Below are positions 1-8,190 of a stretch of DNA of 64,000 bases, piece after piece; the stretch's first letter is position 1, and each line of letters opens with the position of its first letter. A program made the position numbers and the translations under genes. The notes below the pieces were generated by a model. The model did no database searches and was not told the DNA's origin. It saw only the letters and a program-made list of their open reading frames with translations. This DNA comes from Beijerinckiaceae bacterium (GTDB lineage Bacteria; Pseudomonadota; Alphaproteobacteria; Rhizobiales; Beijerinckiaceae), in contig JAPZTO010000001.1 in NCBI GenBank assembly GCA_027532775.1, positions 948,965 through 1,012,964 of the forward strand, in the 5' to 3' direction.

Positions 1-351
1 ACGCTTGATGGCCGCGACGGCGGTCGCGATATTGCCGTAGCCGGTCAGGACCACCGCCCGCGCATCCGGGCGATGCCGCTTCAGCGCGGCGATGACATCC
101 AGCCCGTTCCCATCGGGCAGGCGTGACTCCACGACCAGGCAATCAGGCGGGTTCCGGCTGATTACGGCGATCGCCTCGCCGATCGACTCGATGACCTCGA
201 CATCGAAGCCGCGGGGTTCCAGCCCCCGCAGCAGCCGCGACACGGCGAGCCGGTCATTGTCGACGATAACAAGGGTGCGACGGCCTGCTGCCGCCATCCC
301 GCCAGTGCTTCCGCCTATTCCGGTCGGATCGGTTCCAATGCGCAACGACAT
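1..351 (-). CDS. ActR/RegA-like response regulator, receiver domain (partial, degenerate)
   Basis: This gene runs off the left edge, so only the first 117 residues are visible. The receiver domain matches the ActR/RegA/PrrA family: an N-terminal acidic motif (VDND, residues 31-33), the block LPDGNGLDVI (79-88), and LTGYGNIATAV (102-112), which is nearly diagnostic of the family. The family senses redox through a partner kinase and activates genes with a C-terminal Fis-type helix-turn-helix, which lies outside the window. Two key positions differ: the residue aligned with the phosphorylated Asp is Glu75 (VVESRL), and the second acidic residue of the N-terminal pair is Asn32. Thr103 is kept. 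The start is the ATG at 349-351, four bases after GGAGG. It could be a paralogue that does not need phosphorylation. The family call is firm; its activity is inferred. Confidence 0.8.
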   Translation of the reverse strand, partial: MSLRIGTDPTGIGGSTGGMAAAGRRTLVIVDNDRLAVSRLLRGLEPRGFDVEVIESIGEAIAVISRNPPDCLVVESRLPDGNGLDVIAALKRHRPDARAVVLTGYGNIATAVAAIKR

Positions 352-677
352 CACGCCTCCACGTCGATGTCCCGGTGCCTTCAGGGCAAGATTCCGGTGT
401 TCGATGCGGTTTACGGCGAATGGTCCGGTTTGGATGAGTCCAGCCTCCCGAAAGACGCGGATTCTTGTCGGTCACCCGCCGGAGACAGGGAACCGAGGCC
501 TGATCCGGCACTGCACGGAGAAAAAACGAGGCCGCCCCGGTGACGGAAGCAGCCCTTGCCGGCCCGAAATCGGGGCGCGTGCCGTCAACAGGCATTGACA
601 ATGACGCCAACAGATTCTCCGATCCTAACATAAGCCGAACGCGCTCAAGCGCCCGGCCCAATTCGGGAGCGTCTGTC
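352..677. other. Intergenic region between divergent genes
   Basis: This 326-base stretch separates the regulator (minus) from the peptide transporter operon (plus), so promoters for both should lie here. No coding frame with family resemblance, clear palindrome or strong terminator was seen. Confidence 0.5.
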
Positions 678-2291
678 ATGAAAATCAACCTGTCCCGCCG
701 CCATGCGCTGGGCCTTTCCGCTGCCCTGATGGCGGCTTCTTCCCTGACCGCGATGGTCCCGGCCCTCGGCCAGACGCCGAAGGATACGGTCGTCATGGCC
801 AAGCAGATCGACGATATCATCTCGCTCGACCCCGCCGAGGCCTTCGAGTTCTCGGGCGTCGAGGTCGGTGCCAATGTCTATGACAAGCTGATCGGCGTCG
901 ACATCACCAAGGGTAACGCCCTGGTCGGCGACCTCGCCCAGAGCTGGACCGTGTCGGATGACAACCTGACCTACACGTTCAAGCTTCGGCCGGGCGTGAA
1001 GTTCCATTCGGGCAACCCGCTGACGGCGGCTGACGTGGTCTATTCGTTCCAGCGCGCGATCGTGCTCAACAAGTCGCCGGGCTTCATCCTCGCGCAGTTC
1101 GGGTTCACCAAGGACAATGTGCTCGAGAAGGTGAAGGCGGTGGATGACAGCACCGTCAGCATCACGGTGTCGAAGCCCTTCGCGCCGACCTTCTTCCTCA
1201 ATTGCCTGACCTCGGGCGTGGCCTCGATCGTCGATTCGAAGACCGTGAAGGCCAACGAAAAGGATGGCGATTTCGGCAATGCCTGGCTGAAGGCCAATTC
1301 GGCCGGCACCGGCGCCTATATCGTGCGCGCCTGGCGACCGAACGAGCAATATGCCCTCGAGGCCAATCCGAACTGGTTCAAGGGCGCGCCGAAGAACCGC
1401 CGCGTCATCGTCCGGCATGTCGCGGAGCCGGCCTCGCAGCGCCTCCTGCTCGAGAAGGGCGACATCGATTTCGCGCGGAACCTCTCGAAGGACCAGCTGG
1501 CGGCCGTGAAGGGCAACCCGCAGGTCACAACTGTGCAGGGCGACAAGGGCTATATCCTCTATCTCGGTCTGAATACGAAAAACCCGAATTTCGCCAAGCC
1601 GGAAGTGCGCGAGGCGGTGAAGTGGCTGGTCGATTACGACGCCATCGAGAAGAACATCGTCCAGGGCACGTTCCAGCAGCACCAGAGCTTCCTGCCGAAG
1701 GGCTTCCTCGGCGCGATCACCGACAAGCCGTACAAGTTCGACGTGGCGAAGGCGAAGGAACTGCTCGCCAAGGCCGGCCTGCCGAACGGCTTCACCGTGA
1801 CGATGGATGTCCGCTCGACCTCGCCGATCACCGATATCGCGCAGGCGATCCAGGCAAGCTGGGCGCAGGCCGGCATCAAGCTGGAACTGATCCCCGGCGA
1901 TGGCCGCGCCACGCTGACCAAGTACCGCGCCCGCACGCATGACATCTATATCGGCCAGTGGGGCCCGGATTATCTCGATCCGCATACCAATGCCGAGACC
2001 TTCGCGATCAATGTCGACAACAGCGATGACGCGAAGTCGAAGACGCTGGCCTGGCGCAATGCCTGGGACATCCCGGACATGACCAAGGCGACTCAGGCCA
2101 ACGTGCTCGAGCGCGATGCCGACAAGCGCAAGGCGGTCTACGAGGCGCTGCAGCGCGAGCACCAGAAGACCTCGCCCTTCGTGATCATGTTCCAGCAGGT
2201 CGAGGTGGCGGCGGCGCGGTCCAACGCGAAGGGCTTCGTCGTGGGTCCGACCTCGGACACCAACTTCTACCACACGATCTCGAAGGAATGA
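678..2291 (+). CDS. Peptide/dipeptide ABC transporter solute-binding protein (family 5)
   Basis: This is a periplasmic ligand-binding protein of the DppA/OppA family (SBP_bac_5), 537 residues, a usual length. It would capture peptides or similar solutes and deliver them to the permeases encoded downstream. The N-terminus carries a twin-arginine-like signal (SRRHALGLSAAL) followed by a hydrophobic stretch, with cleavage probably after the ALG near residue 31. The mature part opens with the family's typical arrangement: DPAEAFEFSG, then YDKLIGVD, then a LRPGVKFHSGNPLTAADVVYS block. The ATG at 678 is chosen because the signal peptide starts there; an open frame extends upstream but has no signal. 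It is the first gene of a five-gene importer and is separated from the permease by a hairpin. The exact substrate cannot be read from the sequence. Confidence 0.9.
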   Translation: MKINLSRRHALGLSAALMAASSLTAMVPALGQTPKDTVVMAKQIDDIISLDPAEAFEFSGVEVGANVYDKLIGVDITKGNALVGDLAQSWTVSDDNLTYTFKLRPGVKFHSGNPLTAADVVYSFQRAIVLNKSPGFILAQFGFTKDNVLEKVKAVDDSTVSITVSKPFAPTFFLNCLTSGVASIVDSKTVKANEKDGDFGNAWLKANSAGTGAYIVRAWRPNEQYALEANPNWFKGAPKNRRVIVRHVAEPASQRLLLEKGDIDFARNLSKDQLAAVKGNPQVTTVQGDKGYILYLGLNTKNPNFAKPEVREAVKWLVDYDAIEKNIVQGTFQQHQSFLPKGFLGAITDKPYKFDVAKAKELLAKAGLPNGFTVTMDVRSTSPITDIAQAIQASWAQAGIKLELIPGDGRATLTKYRARTHDIYIGQWGPDYLDPHTNAETFAINVDNSDDAKSKTLAWRNAWDIPDMTKATQANVLERDADKRKAVYEALQREHQKTSPFVIMFQQVEVAAARSNAKGFVVGPTSDTNFYHTISKE

Positions 2292-2323
2292 GCCGGCGCC
2301 TGACGGCGTAACGCCCCCCGAAT

Positions 2324-2354
2324 CGCCGTCCGGCCCCGTGCCGGGCGGCGTTTT
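2324..2354 (+). terminator. Intra-operonic hairpin with T-tract (attenuator-like)
   Basis: CGCCGTCCGGC at 2324-2334 pairs with GCCGGGCGGCG at 2340-2350 around a five-base loop, with one G-T wobble, and is followed by TTTT. It sits between the binding-protein gene and the first permease gene. Such hairpins commonly stop most transcripts, so that binding protein is made in excess over the membrane components. Confidence 0.65.
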
Positions 2355-2380
2355 CCCTTCCGCCCATCGCGAGACATCCC

Positions 2381-3406
2381 ATGTCCCATGCCCTCAGCCG
2401 GGGTGCCCGAACCGTCGCCAGGGAACTGATCACCGTGATGGTGACGATCCTTGGCCTGCTTGCCGTCACCTTCTTCATCGCCCGGGTCATGCCGGTCGAT
2501 CCGGTCCTCGCGGTCGTGGGGGACAATGCCCGGCCGGATGTCTACGAGAAGGCGCGGCAGGATCTGGGCCTCGACAAGCCGCTGCTCGTCCAGTTCTGGC
2601 TCTATCTCCAGAAGGTGGTCCAGGGTGATTTCGGCAAGTCGGTCCTGACCTCCAACCTCGTTATCGACGATATCAAGCGCGTCTTCCCGGCCACGCTGGA
2701 ACTGGCGACGCTGGGCACGCTGATCGGCATCTGCCTCGGCATCCCGCTCGGCGTGCTGGCCGCCACGAAGCAAGGGCGATGGCCGGACCATATCGCCCGG
2801 TTCATCGGGCTTTTCGGCTATTCCATCCCGATTTTCTGGCTCGGCCTGATGGGCCTGCTGATCTTCTACGCCAAGCTGGGCTGGGTTTCCGGCCCGGGGC
2901 GGATTGCGGTGTCCTACCAGGATTTCGTGCAGCCCATTACCGGCGTTCTCTTGCTGGATTGCGCGTTGCAAGGCGAATGGGAGGCCTTCCGGAATGCGGT
3001 CTCGCATCTCGTCCTGCCGTCGGCCGTGCTGGGTCTGTTCTCGACGGCTTATATCAGCCGGATGACACGCTCCTTCATGATCACCGAGCTGCAGCAGCCC
3101 TATGTGATGACCGCCCGCGTCAAAGGCCTGAGCGAGCGCCGCGTGGTCTGGGGCCATGCGCTGCGCAACGCGATCGTGCCGCTGCTGACGGTAATCGCGC
3201 TGTCCTATGCCAACCTGCTCGAGGGCTCGGTGCTGACGGAAACCGTCTTTGCCTGGCCGGGTCTCGGCCGCTACATCACCAATTCCCTGCTCAATGCCGA
3301 CATGAATGCCGTGCTCGGCGGCACGATCGTTGTCGGACTGATCTTCGTCGGCATCAACCTGCTGAGCGATATCATCGGGCGGGCCTTCGACCCGCGGGCG
3401 AGGTAA
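2381..3406 (+). CDS. Peptide ABC transporter permease (DppB type)
   Basis: First inner-membrane permease of the importer, 341 residues with about six membrane helices. It starts with the typical short cytoplasmic arm and first helix (VTILGLLAVTFFIARVMPVDPV). The BPD_transp_1 coupling loop near the C-terminus (KGLSERRVVWGHALRNAIVP) contains the EAA-like sequence that contacts the ATPases, and the TETVFAWPGLGRY segment is characteristic of DppB/OppB. It would form a heterodimer with the product of the next gene, which starts three bases after this stop. The ATG at 2381 aligns with the usual N-terminus. Confidence 0.92.
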   Translation: MSHALSRGARTVARELITVMVTILGLLAVTFFIARVMPVDPVLAVVGDNARPDVYEKARQDLGLDKPLLVQFWLYLQKVVQGDFGKSVLTSNLVIDDIKRVFPATLELATLGTLIGICLGIPLGVLAATKQGRWPDHIARFIGLFGYSIPIFWLGLMGLLIFYAKLGWVSGPGRIAVSYQDFVQPITGVLLLDCALQGEWEAFRNAVSHLVLPSAVLGLFSTAYISRMTRSFMITELQQPYVMTARVKGLSERRVVWGHALRNAIVPLLTVIALSYANLLEGSVLTETVFAWPGLGRYITNSLLNADMNAVLGGTIVVGLIFVGINLLSDIIGRAFDPRAR

Positions 3407-3409
3407 GTC

Positions 3410-4300
3410 ATGGCAGGTCTCTATGCCTATCTGACGACAGAAACCCCGGCCTCGCGCCGACAGGCCCGGATCGGGCAGGCCTACCGGCAATGGCTGGCGC
3501 TGCGCAAGAACCCGCTGGCACTGATCGGGCTGATCATTGTCGTTGCGCTGCTGCTCATCGCCGCCTTCGCGCCGCTGATCGCACCCTATGATCCGCTGGC
3601 ACAGAACCTCTCGCAGCGTCTGCTGCCGCCCTCGTCAAGGCACTGGTTCGGCACAGATGCGCTGGGGCGCGACATTTTCAGCCGGATCGTCCATGGCGCG
3701 CGGATCACCCTTGCCATCGTCGTGCTGGTGGTGATCTCGGTCGGGCCTGTCGGGCTGCTGATCGGCACTGTGGCCGGCTATTTCGGCGGATGGGTCGATA
3801 CCGTGCTGATGCGCGTGACCGACGTGTTCCTTGCCTTCCCGCGGCTGGTGCTGGCGCTGGCCTTCGTGGCGGTGCTGGGCCCGGGCATCGAGAATGCCGT
3901 CATCGCGATCGCATGCACGGCCTGGCCGCCCTATGCGCGGGTGGCGCGAGCGGAGACGCTGGTCATCCGCAATGCGGATTACATCGCCGCGGTCCGGTTG
4001 CAGGGCGCCGGCCACGGGCGGATCATCCTCGGGCATGTCGTGCCGATGTGCCTCTCGTCGGTGATCGTCCGGACGACGCTGGACATGGCCGGCATCATCC
4101 TGACGGCGGCCGGCCTCGGCTTTCTCGGCCTTGGCGCGCAACCGCCCCTGCCGGAATGGGGCGCGATGATCGCCACAGGGCGCGAATTCATCTTCGACCA
4201 ATGGTGGGTCGCGGCCTTTCCGGGCATCGCGATCTGTCTTGTCGCGCTTGGCTTCAACCTGCTCGGGGATGGCCTGCGGGATGTTCTCGATGCCCATTGA
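3410..4300 (+). CDS. Peptide ABC transporter permease (DppC type)
   Basis: Second permease of the importer, 296 residues. The N-terminus has the OppC_N arrangement: a cytoplasmic segment ending RKNPLALIGL, then a first helix, then the periplasmic part with HWFGTDALGRDIFSR, a hallmark of DppC/OppC. The coupling loop (RLQGAGHGRIILGHVVP) and GLGFLGLGAQPPLPEWG follow. It lies three bases after the DppB-type gene and ten bases before the first ATPase gene, consistent with one transcript. The domain order and length are complete. Confidence 0.92.
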   Translation: MAGLYAYLTTETPASRRQARIGQAYRQWLALRKNPLALIGLIIVVALLLIAAFAPLIAPYDPLAQNLSQRLLPPSSRHWFGTDALGRDIFSRIVHGARITLAIVVLVVISVGPVGLLIGTVAGYFGGWVDTVLMRVTDVFLAFPRLVLALAFVAVLGPGIENAVIAIACTAWPPYARVARAETLVIRNADYIAAVRLQGAGHGRIILGHVVPMCLSSVIVRTTLDMAGIILTAAGLGFLGLGAQPPLPEWGAMIATGREFIFDQWWVAAFPGIAICLVALGFNLLGDGLRDVLDAH

Positions 4301-4310
4301 GGAGCGGCGA

Positions 4311-5159
4311 ATGACCGAAGAACCGCCTCTCGTCGAGGTCAGCAATCTCCGGGTCCGGTTCCATACGCCGACCCGGATCGTCGAGGCCGTGCGCGGCCTG
4401 TCCTTCAGCCTCGGGCGCGAGAAGCTGGCGATTGTGGGCGAATCCGGTTCCGGCAAGTCGATGACCGGCCGGGCCCTGCTCGATCTCGTGCCCTGGCCGG
4501 GTGAAGTGCAGGCCGATGCGATGCGTTTCAAGGGGCAGGACCTGCTCGGCATGTCCGGCGAGGCGCGGCGGCGCCTGCGGGGCCGCCATCTCTCCATGGT
4601 GATGCAGGATCCGAAATTCTCGCTCAACCCGGTGATGACCGTCGGCCGGCAGATCGCCGAGGCCTACCAGTTGCATCACAAGGCGGGCAGGAGCGAGGCG
4701 CGGGACCGGGCGCTGGCCATGCTCGAGGATGTGCTGATCCGCGAGCCCGCGCGGGTCTTCGACCTTTACCCGCATGAAGTATCCGGCGGGATGGGGCAGC
4801 GCGTGATGATCGCGATGATGCTGATCGGTGAGCCGGATGTCCTGATCGCGGACGAACCGACCTCCGCCCTCGATGTGACGGTTCAGGCGCAGATCCTCGA
4901 TATTCTCGAGAAACTGGTGACCGATCGCGGCATGGGGCTGATTTTCATCAGCCATGACCTGCCGCTGGTTTCCGCGTTCTGCGACAGGGTGATCGTGATG
5001 TATGGCGGCCGGGTGATGGAGAGCTTGCCGGCGCGGGAACTGGCAAAGGGACAGCATGCCTATACGCGCGGGCTGCTCGGTTGCCTGCCGGATCTCGACC
5101 GCCCGGTCCGGCGGCTGGCCACGCTCCAGCGTGACGATTCCTGGCTGCAGGGAGGCTGA
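4311..5159 (+). CDS. Peptide ABC transporter ATP-binding protein (DppD type)
   Basis: Cytoplasmic ATPase of the peptide importer, 282 residues. Visible motifs are Walker A GESGSGKS (near residue 44), the Q-loop VMQDPKFSLNP, the signature VSGGMGQRVMIA (usual second Gln replaced by Met-Gly), Walker [14 protein letters not shown] and the switch His in FISHDLPLVS. The ATG at 4311 is chosen because the fold begins at LVEVSNLRVRF; an upstream in-frame start lies inside the permease gene. The C-terminal oligopeptide-binding extension of many DppD proteins is short here. One base separates its stop from the next gene. Confidence 0.92.
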   Translation: MTEEPPLVEVSNLRVRFHTPTRIVEAVRGLSFSLGREKLAIVGESGSGKSMTGRALLDLVPWPGEVQADAMRFKGQDLLGMSGEARRRLRGRHLSMVMQDPKFSLNPVMTVGRQIAEAYQLHHKAGRSEARDRALAMLEDVLIREPARVFDLYPHEVSGGMGQRVMIAMMLIGEPDVLIADEPTSALDVTVQAQILDILEKLVTDRGMGLIFISHDLPLVSAFCDRVIVMYGGRVMESLPARELAKGQHAYTRGLLGCLPDLDRPVRRLATLQRDDSWLQGG

Positions 5160-5160
5160 G

Positions 5161-5916
5161 ATGGGTCCCGGCTCGATTGTCGTTCGCAATCTCAACGTGC
5201 GCTTCGGCGAGGCGCATGTCCTCAAGGATGTGTCCTTCATGGTCGGATCCGGCGAGAGCTTCGGTCTTGTCGGCGAATCCGGCTCAGGCAAATCCACCGT
5301 TCTACGCGTCCTGTCGGGCCTCAACCGCAACTGGGACGGGGTTGTCGAGGTTGACGGGATGCCGTTACCGCAAAGGCCGGGCAAGGCCTTCTTCCGCTCG
5401 GTGCAAATGGTGTTCCAGGATCCGTTCGCCAGCCTGCATCCCCGCATGACGATCGACGCGATCCTCGCCGAGCCGCTGGCCATCCACGGGCTTGACCAGC
5501 CGGACCGGCGGATCGAGCGCGCGCTGGCGGAAGTCGGGCTGGATGGCGGCTTCCGGTTCCGGTTCCCGCATCAATTGTCGGGCGGGCAACGCCAACGCGT
5601 GGCAATTGCGCGGGCGCTGATCCTCGAACCGCGGATACTGTTGCTGGACGAGCCGACCTCGGCGCTCGATGTCTCGATCCAGGCCGAGGTGCTGAACCTC
5701 CTGCAGGATCTCAAGCTGCGGCTGGGCCTGACCATGCTGCTGGTGAGCCATAACCTCGCCGTGGTCGGCCATATGTGCAGCCGCGTGGCGGTGATGAAGC
5801 TCGGCAGGATTGTCGAGGAAGCCGATATCGAGTCCCTGCGCAAGCGAGGCGGACAGGATGCCTACACGCAGGAATTGATCGCCGCGTCGCGGCGTGTCGC
5901 CCTCGCCTCCGCCTGA
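5161..5916 (+). CDS. Peptide ABC transporter ATP-binding protein (DppF type)
   Basis: Second ATPase of the importer, 251 residues, pairing with the DppD-type protein to power uptake. It has Walker A GESGSGKS, Q-loop QMVFQDPFASLHPR, signature [15 protein letters not shown], Walker [14 protein letters not shown] and the switch His in VSHNLAVVGH. The consensus signature contrasts with the variant signature of its partner, so the two ATP sites may not be equivalent. The start at 5161 directly follows the previous stop. It is slightly shorter than DppF, lacking a C-terminal extension. It ends three bases before the convergent dgcA gene. Confidence 0.92.
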   Translation: MGPGSIVVRNLNVRFGEAHVLKDVSFMVGSGESFGLVGESGSGKSTVLRVLSGLNRNWDGVVEVDGMPLPQRPGKAFFRSVQMVFQDPFASLHPRMTIDAILAEPLAIHGLDQPDRRIERALAEVGLDGGFRFRFPHQLSGGQRQRVAIARALILEPRILLLDEPTSALDVSIQAEVLNLLQDLKLRLGLTMLLVSHNLAVVGHMCSRVAVMKLGRIVEEADIESLRKRGGQDAYTQELIAASRRVALASA

Positions 5917-5919
5917 GCC

Positions 5920-6909
5920 TCAGGGCGGGTTGGCGCCGACGGCCCCAAGCGGCGGCACCAACTGGCTGCCCTGGTAGATCAGGCCGGGCTCGCGATCCTT
6001 CGCCAACAGGAGCGGCCCGTCGAGATCGACGAATTCAGCACCCTGCGCCAGCAGGATCGCCGGCGCCATGGCCAGCGATGTGCCGAGCATGCAGCCGACC
6101 ATGATCTTCAGGCCCCGCGCCCGGGCGGCATCGCGCAGTTCCAGCGCATCGGTCAGGCCACCGGTCTTGTCGAGCTTGATGTTGATCGCAGCATACCAGG
6201 GCGGCAGATGGCCAAGGCTGGCGGCATCATGGATGCTCTCGTCGGCGCAGATGACGATCGGCGAGCGGATATCCGCCAGTGCGGCATCCTCTCCAGCCGG
6301 CATGGGCTGCTCGATCAGCGCGACGCCGGCTGTTTCACAGGCCGCGAGATTGGCGCCAAGCGTGTCCCGGCGCCAGGCCTCGTTCGCATCGACGATGAGG
6401 GTTGAATCCGGCGCGCCGGCGCGCACGGCGGCGAGCCGTTCCGCATCGCCCTCGCCGCCGAGCTTGATCTTCAGCAGCGGGCGGGCGGAGGCCTTGCGCG
6501 CGGCCTCGAACATGGTTTCCGGCGTGCCGAGACTGAGCGTGTAGGCGGTGGTCACAGGCTGGGGCGGCGGCAGGCCGGCAAGCCGGTGGAGCGGAAGGCC
6601 GGCCTGGCTCGCCTCGAGCTGCCAGAGCGCACAATCGAGCGCGTTGCGCGCCGCGCCGGCCGGCAGGAGCGTGCGGATTCCGGCGCGGGTGACGCCAGCC
6701 TCGATCTGCGGGCGCAGGGCCTCGAGGGCCGCGACAACCCCGTCAATGCTCTCGCCATAGCGCGCATAAGGCACGCATTCGCCATGCCCGATGGCCGGGC
6801 CCTCCTGCAAGGCAACGACCACGACCACCGCTTCGGTGCGGCTGCCGCGCGAGATGGTGAAGGTGCCGGCGATTGGCCAGCTTTCCACGCGGATATCGAG
6901 TTTCGGCAT
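5920..6909 (-). CDS. dgcA: Enolase-superfamily dipeptide epimerase / N-acetyl-glutamate racemase DgcA
   Basis: A 329-residue member of the muconate-lactonising branch of the enolase superfamily, related to L-Ala-D/L-Glu epimerase. Catalytic and metal-binding signatures are visible: the K-x-K motif in LLKIKLGG, metal-binding Asp in VDANEAW, Glu in IEQPMP, Asp in CADES, and the second catalytic Lys in INIKLDKTGG. In the DgcN-DgcA pathway it interconverts N-acetyl-D-glutamate and N-acetyl-L-glutamate. Its start overlaps the dgcN stop in a TGATG arrangement, showing translational coupling, and this pairing favours DgcA over a stand-alone murein-dipeptide epimerase. The peptide importer next door on the other strand would fit either substrate. 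The family is firm; the exact substrate is inferred from context. Confidence 0.85.
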   Translation of the reverse strand: MPKLDIRVESWPIAGTFTISRGSRTEAVVVVVALQEGPAIGHGECVPYARYGESIDGVVAALEALRPQIEAGVTRAGIRTLLPAGAARNALDCALWQLEASQAGLPLHRLAGLPPPQPVTTAYTLSLGTPETMFEAARKASARPLLKIKLGGEGDAERLAAVRAGAPDSTLIVDANEAWRRDTLGANLAACETAGVALIEQPMPAGEDAALADIRSPIVICADESIHDAASLGHLPPWYAAINIKLDKTGGLTDALELRDAARARGLKIMVGCMLGTSLAMAPAILLAQGAEFVDLDGPLLLAKDREPGLIYQGSQLVPPLGAVGANPP

Positions 6910-7940
6910 CAGCCGGCCTTCCTGTTCGCAGAATGCGGAAACTCCGCAAGAACCCGATTGATGATCGATTCCACGCCGAAGCGGATCGGATCTGTCGCCG
7001 GCAGTTTATGGCGATCGGCGGTTTCCGCAATCAGCGCGCGGGCCTCGGCATCGCCGAGCTTCTCGGTATTGATCGCAATCCCCACCGGGCGGATGCCCGG
7101 ATTGGTCAGCGATCCGCAGCGGATCGTCAGGTCGATCACGTCGTCAATACCCGGCAGCGGATGCTTAACGCCGCGCATCGTGGTGCGGGTCGGCTCGTGG
7201 CAAACCACGAAGGCATCCGGCTGGGCGCCGTGCAGCAGGCCGAGGCTGACACCCGCGAAGGAGGGATGGAACAGCGAGCCCTGCCCCTCGACGAGATCCC
7301 AATGGGTCTCGGCTGCGGCCGGGCAGATCCATTCGACCGCGCCGGAAATGAAATCCGCCACGACAGCGTCGATCGCAACACCGCGGCCGGAGATGAAAAC
7401 CCCGGTCTGGCCCGTCGCGCGGAAATCCGCATCCAGGCCGCGCGCCCGCATGCCACGTTCCAGCGCCAGCGCAGTGTATTTCTTGCCGACGGAGCAATCC
7501 GTGCCGACGGTCAGCAGGCGCAGGCCGGGCCGCTTCGTGCCCTTGCCGGTGTCGAAACGCTGATCCGAATGGCGGACATCCAGCAGCTGACGACCGTGCC
7601 GGGCTGCCGCCTCGCGGATCTCCGGCTTGGAGCCAAGCCGCGTATGCAGGCCGCTGGCCACATCCATCCCCGCCTCGATGGCCGCAACGATCTCGGCCGT
7701 CCAGTGATCCGGCAGGACGCCGCCGGCATTGGCCACGCCGACGATGAGCGTCCGGGCGCCTTTTTCGGCCGCCTCGGCGATCGACATCTCGGCAATGCCG
7801 AGATCAGCCTTGCAGCCCGGCAGGCGCCACTGGCCGAGGCACCATTCGGGTCGCCAGTCGACGATGCCATGCGCGGTCTTGGCGGCAAGCTGGTCGCCGA
7901 CATCGCCGAGGAACATCAGATAGGGAGGGGTGACGAGCAT
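6909..7940 (-). CDS. dgcN: DUF1611 N-acetyltransferase DgcN (D-glutamate N-acetyltransferase)
   Basis: A 343-residue DUF1611 protein, complete in length. The N-terminal half has a Rossmann-like region; the second half contains a P-loop-like motif, GTDCSVGKKYTALALERG, typical of the family. DgcN is known to acetylate D-glutamate to N-acetyl-D-glutamate, which DgcA then racemises so that it can enter the arginine/glutamate pool. It is the first gene of a two-gene operon (stop and next start overlap as TGATG) and is transcribed away from a LysR gene, with two palindromic T-N11-A boxes in between. The neighbourhood with a D-amino-acid aminotransferase supports a D-glutamate role. Confidence 0.85.
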   Translation of the reverse strand: MLVTPPYLMFLGDVGDQLAAKTAHGIVDWRPEWCLGQWRLPGCKADLGIAEMSIAEAAEKGARTLIVGVANAGGVLPDHWTAEIVAAIEAGMDVASGLHTRLGSKPEIREAAARHGRQLLDVRHSDQRFDTGKGTKRPGLRLLTVGTDCSVGKKYTALALERGMRARGLDADFRATGQTGVFISGRGVAIDAVVADFISGAVEWICPAAAETHWDLVEGQGSLFHPSFAGVSLGLLHGAQPDAFVVCHEPTRTTMRGVKHPLPGIDDVIDLTIRCGSLTNPGIRPVGIAINTEKLGDAEARALIAETADRHKLPATDPIRFGVESIINRVLAEFPHSANRKAG

Positions 7941-7998
7941 GGGTCCGATCCTTGCTGGAACATGGCCGGATCATGCTCGCGACCCGCTTCGGAGGCCA

Positions 7999-8013
7999 AT
8001 GCAAGTTTCGCAA
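7999..8013. promoter_or_regulatory. Imperfect LysR-type T-N11-A box
   Basis: ATGCAAGTTTCGCAA resembles the perfect palindrome 95 bases away at 8094-8108 and fits T-N11-A. It lies about 60 bases upstream of dgcN and may be an activation or auxiliary site for the divergent LysR regulator. Confidence 0.5.
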
Positions 8014-8093
8014 GGCCCCGGGGGCGGAAGGCCCGCGCACCTGCCCAGTCCGGCGCCATCGAGCCCGGCAGGGCGATGAGGCTCCCGCAATCG

Positions 8094-8108
8094 ATGCAAA
8101 TTTTGCAT
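8094..8108. promoter_or_regulatory. Perfect palindromic LysR-type operator
   Basis: ATGCAAATTTTGCAT is a 15-base palindrome of the T-N11-A form. It lies about 83 bases before the LysR gene and 154 bases before dgcN, the usual place for the recognition site of a divergently transcribed LysR regulator. Confidence 0.65.
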
Positions 8109-8190
8109 TGGCCATAGCGAGACCCGCGCTCCTACGATAAAGGGGAAAGGACAGGGCCGTCCCGCCCGTTCGAGCACGGAGACGACGTGG

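Noticed and set aside
645..2273. Long open frame on the strand opposite the peptide-binding protein gene
   Set aside because: It is a shadow of a GC-rich gene with strong codon bias; it shows no domain pattern. The same applies to long antisense frames opposite dgcA, transketolase, pyruvate carboxylase and others.
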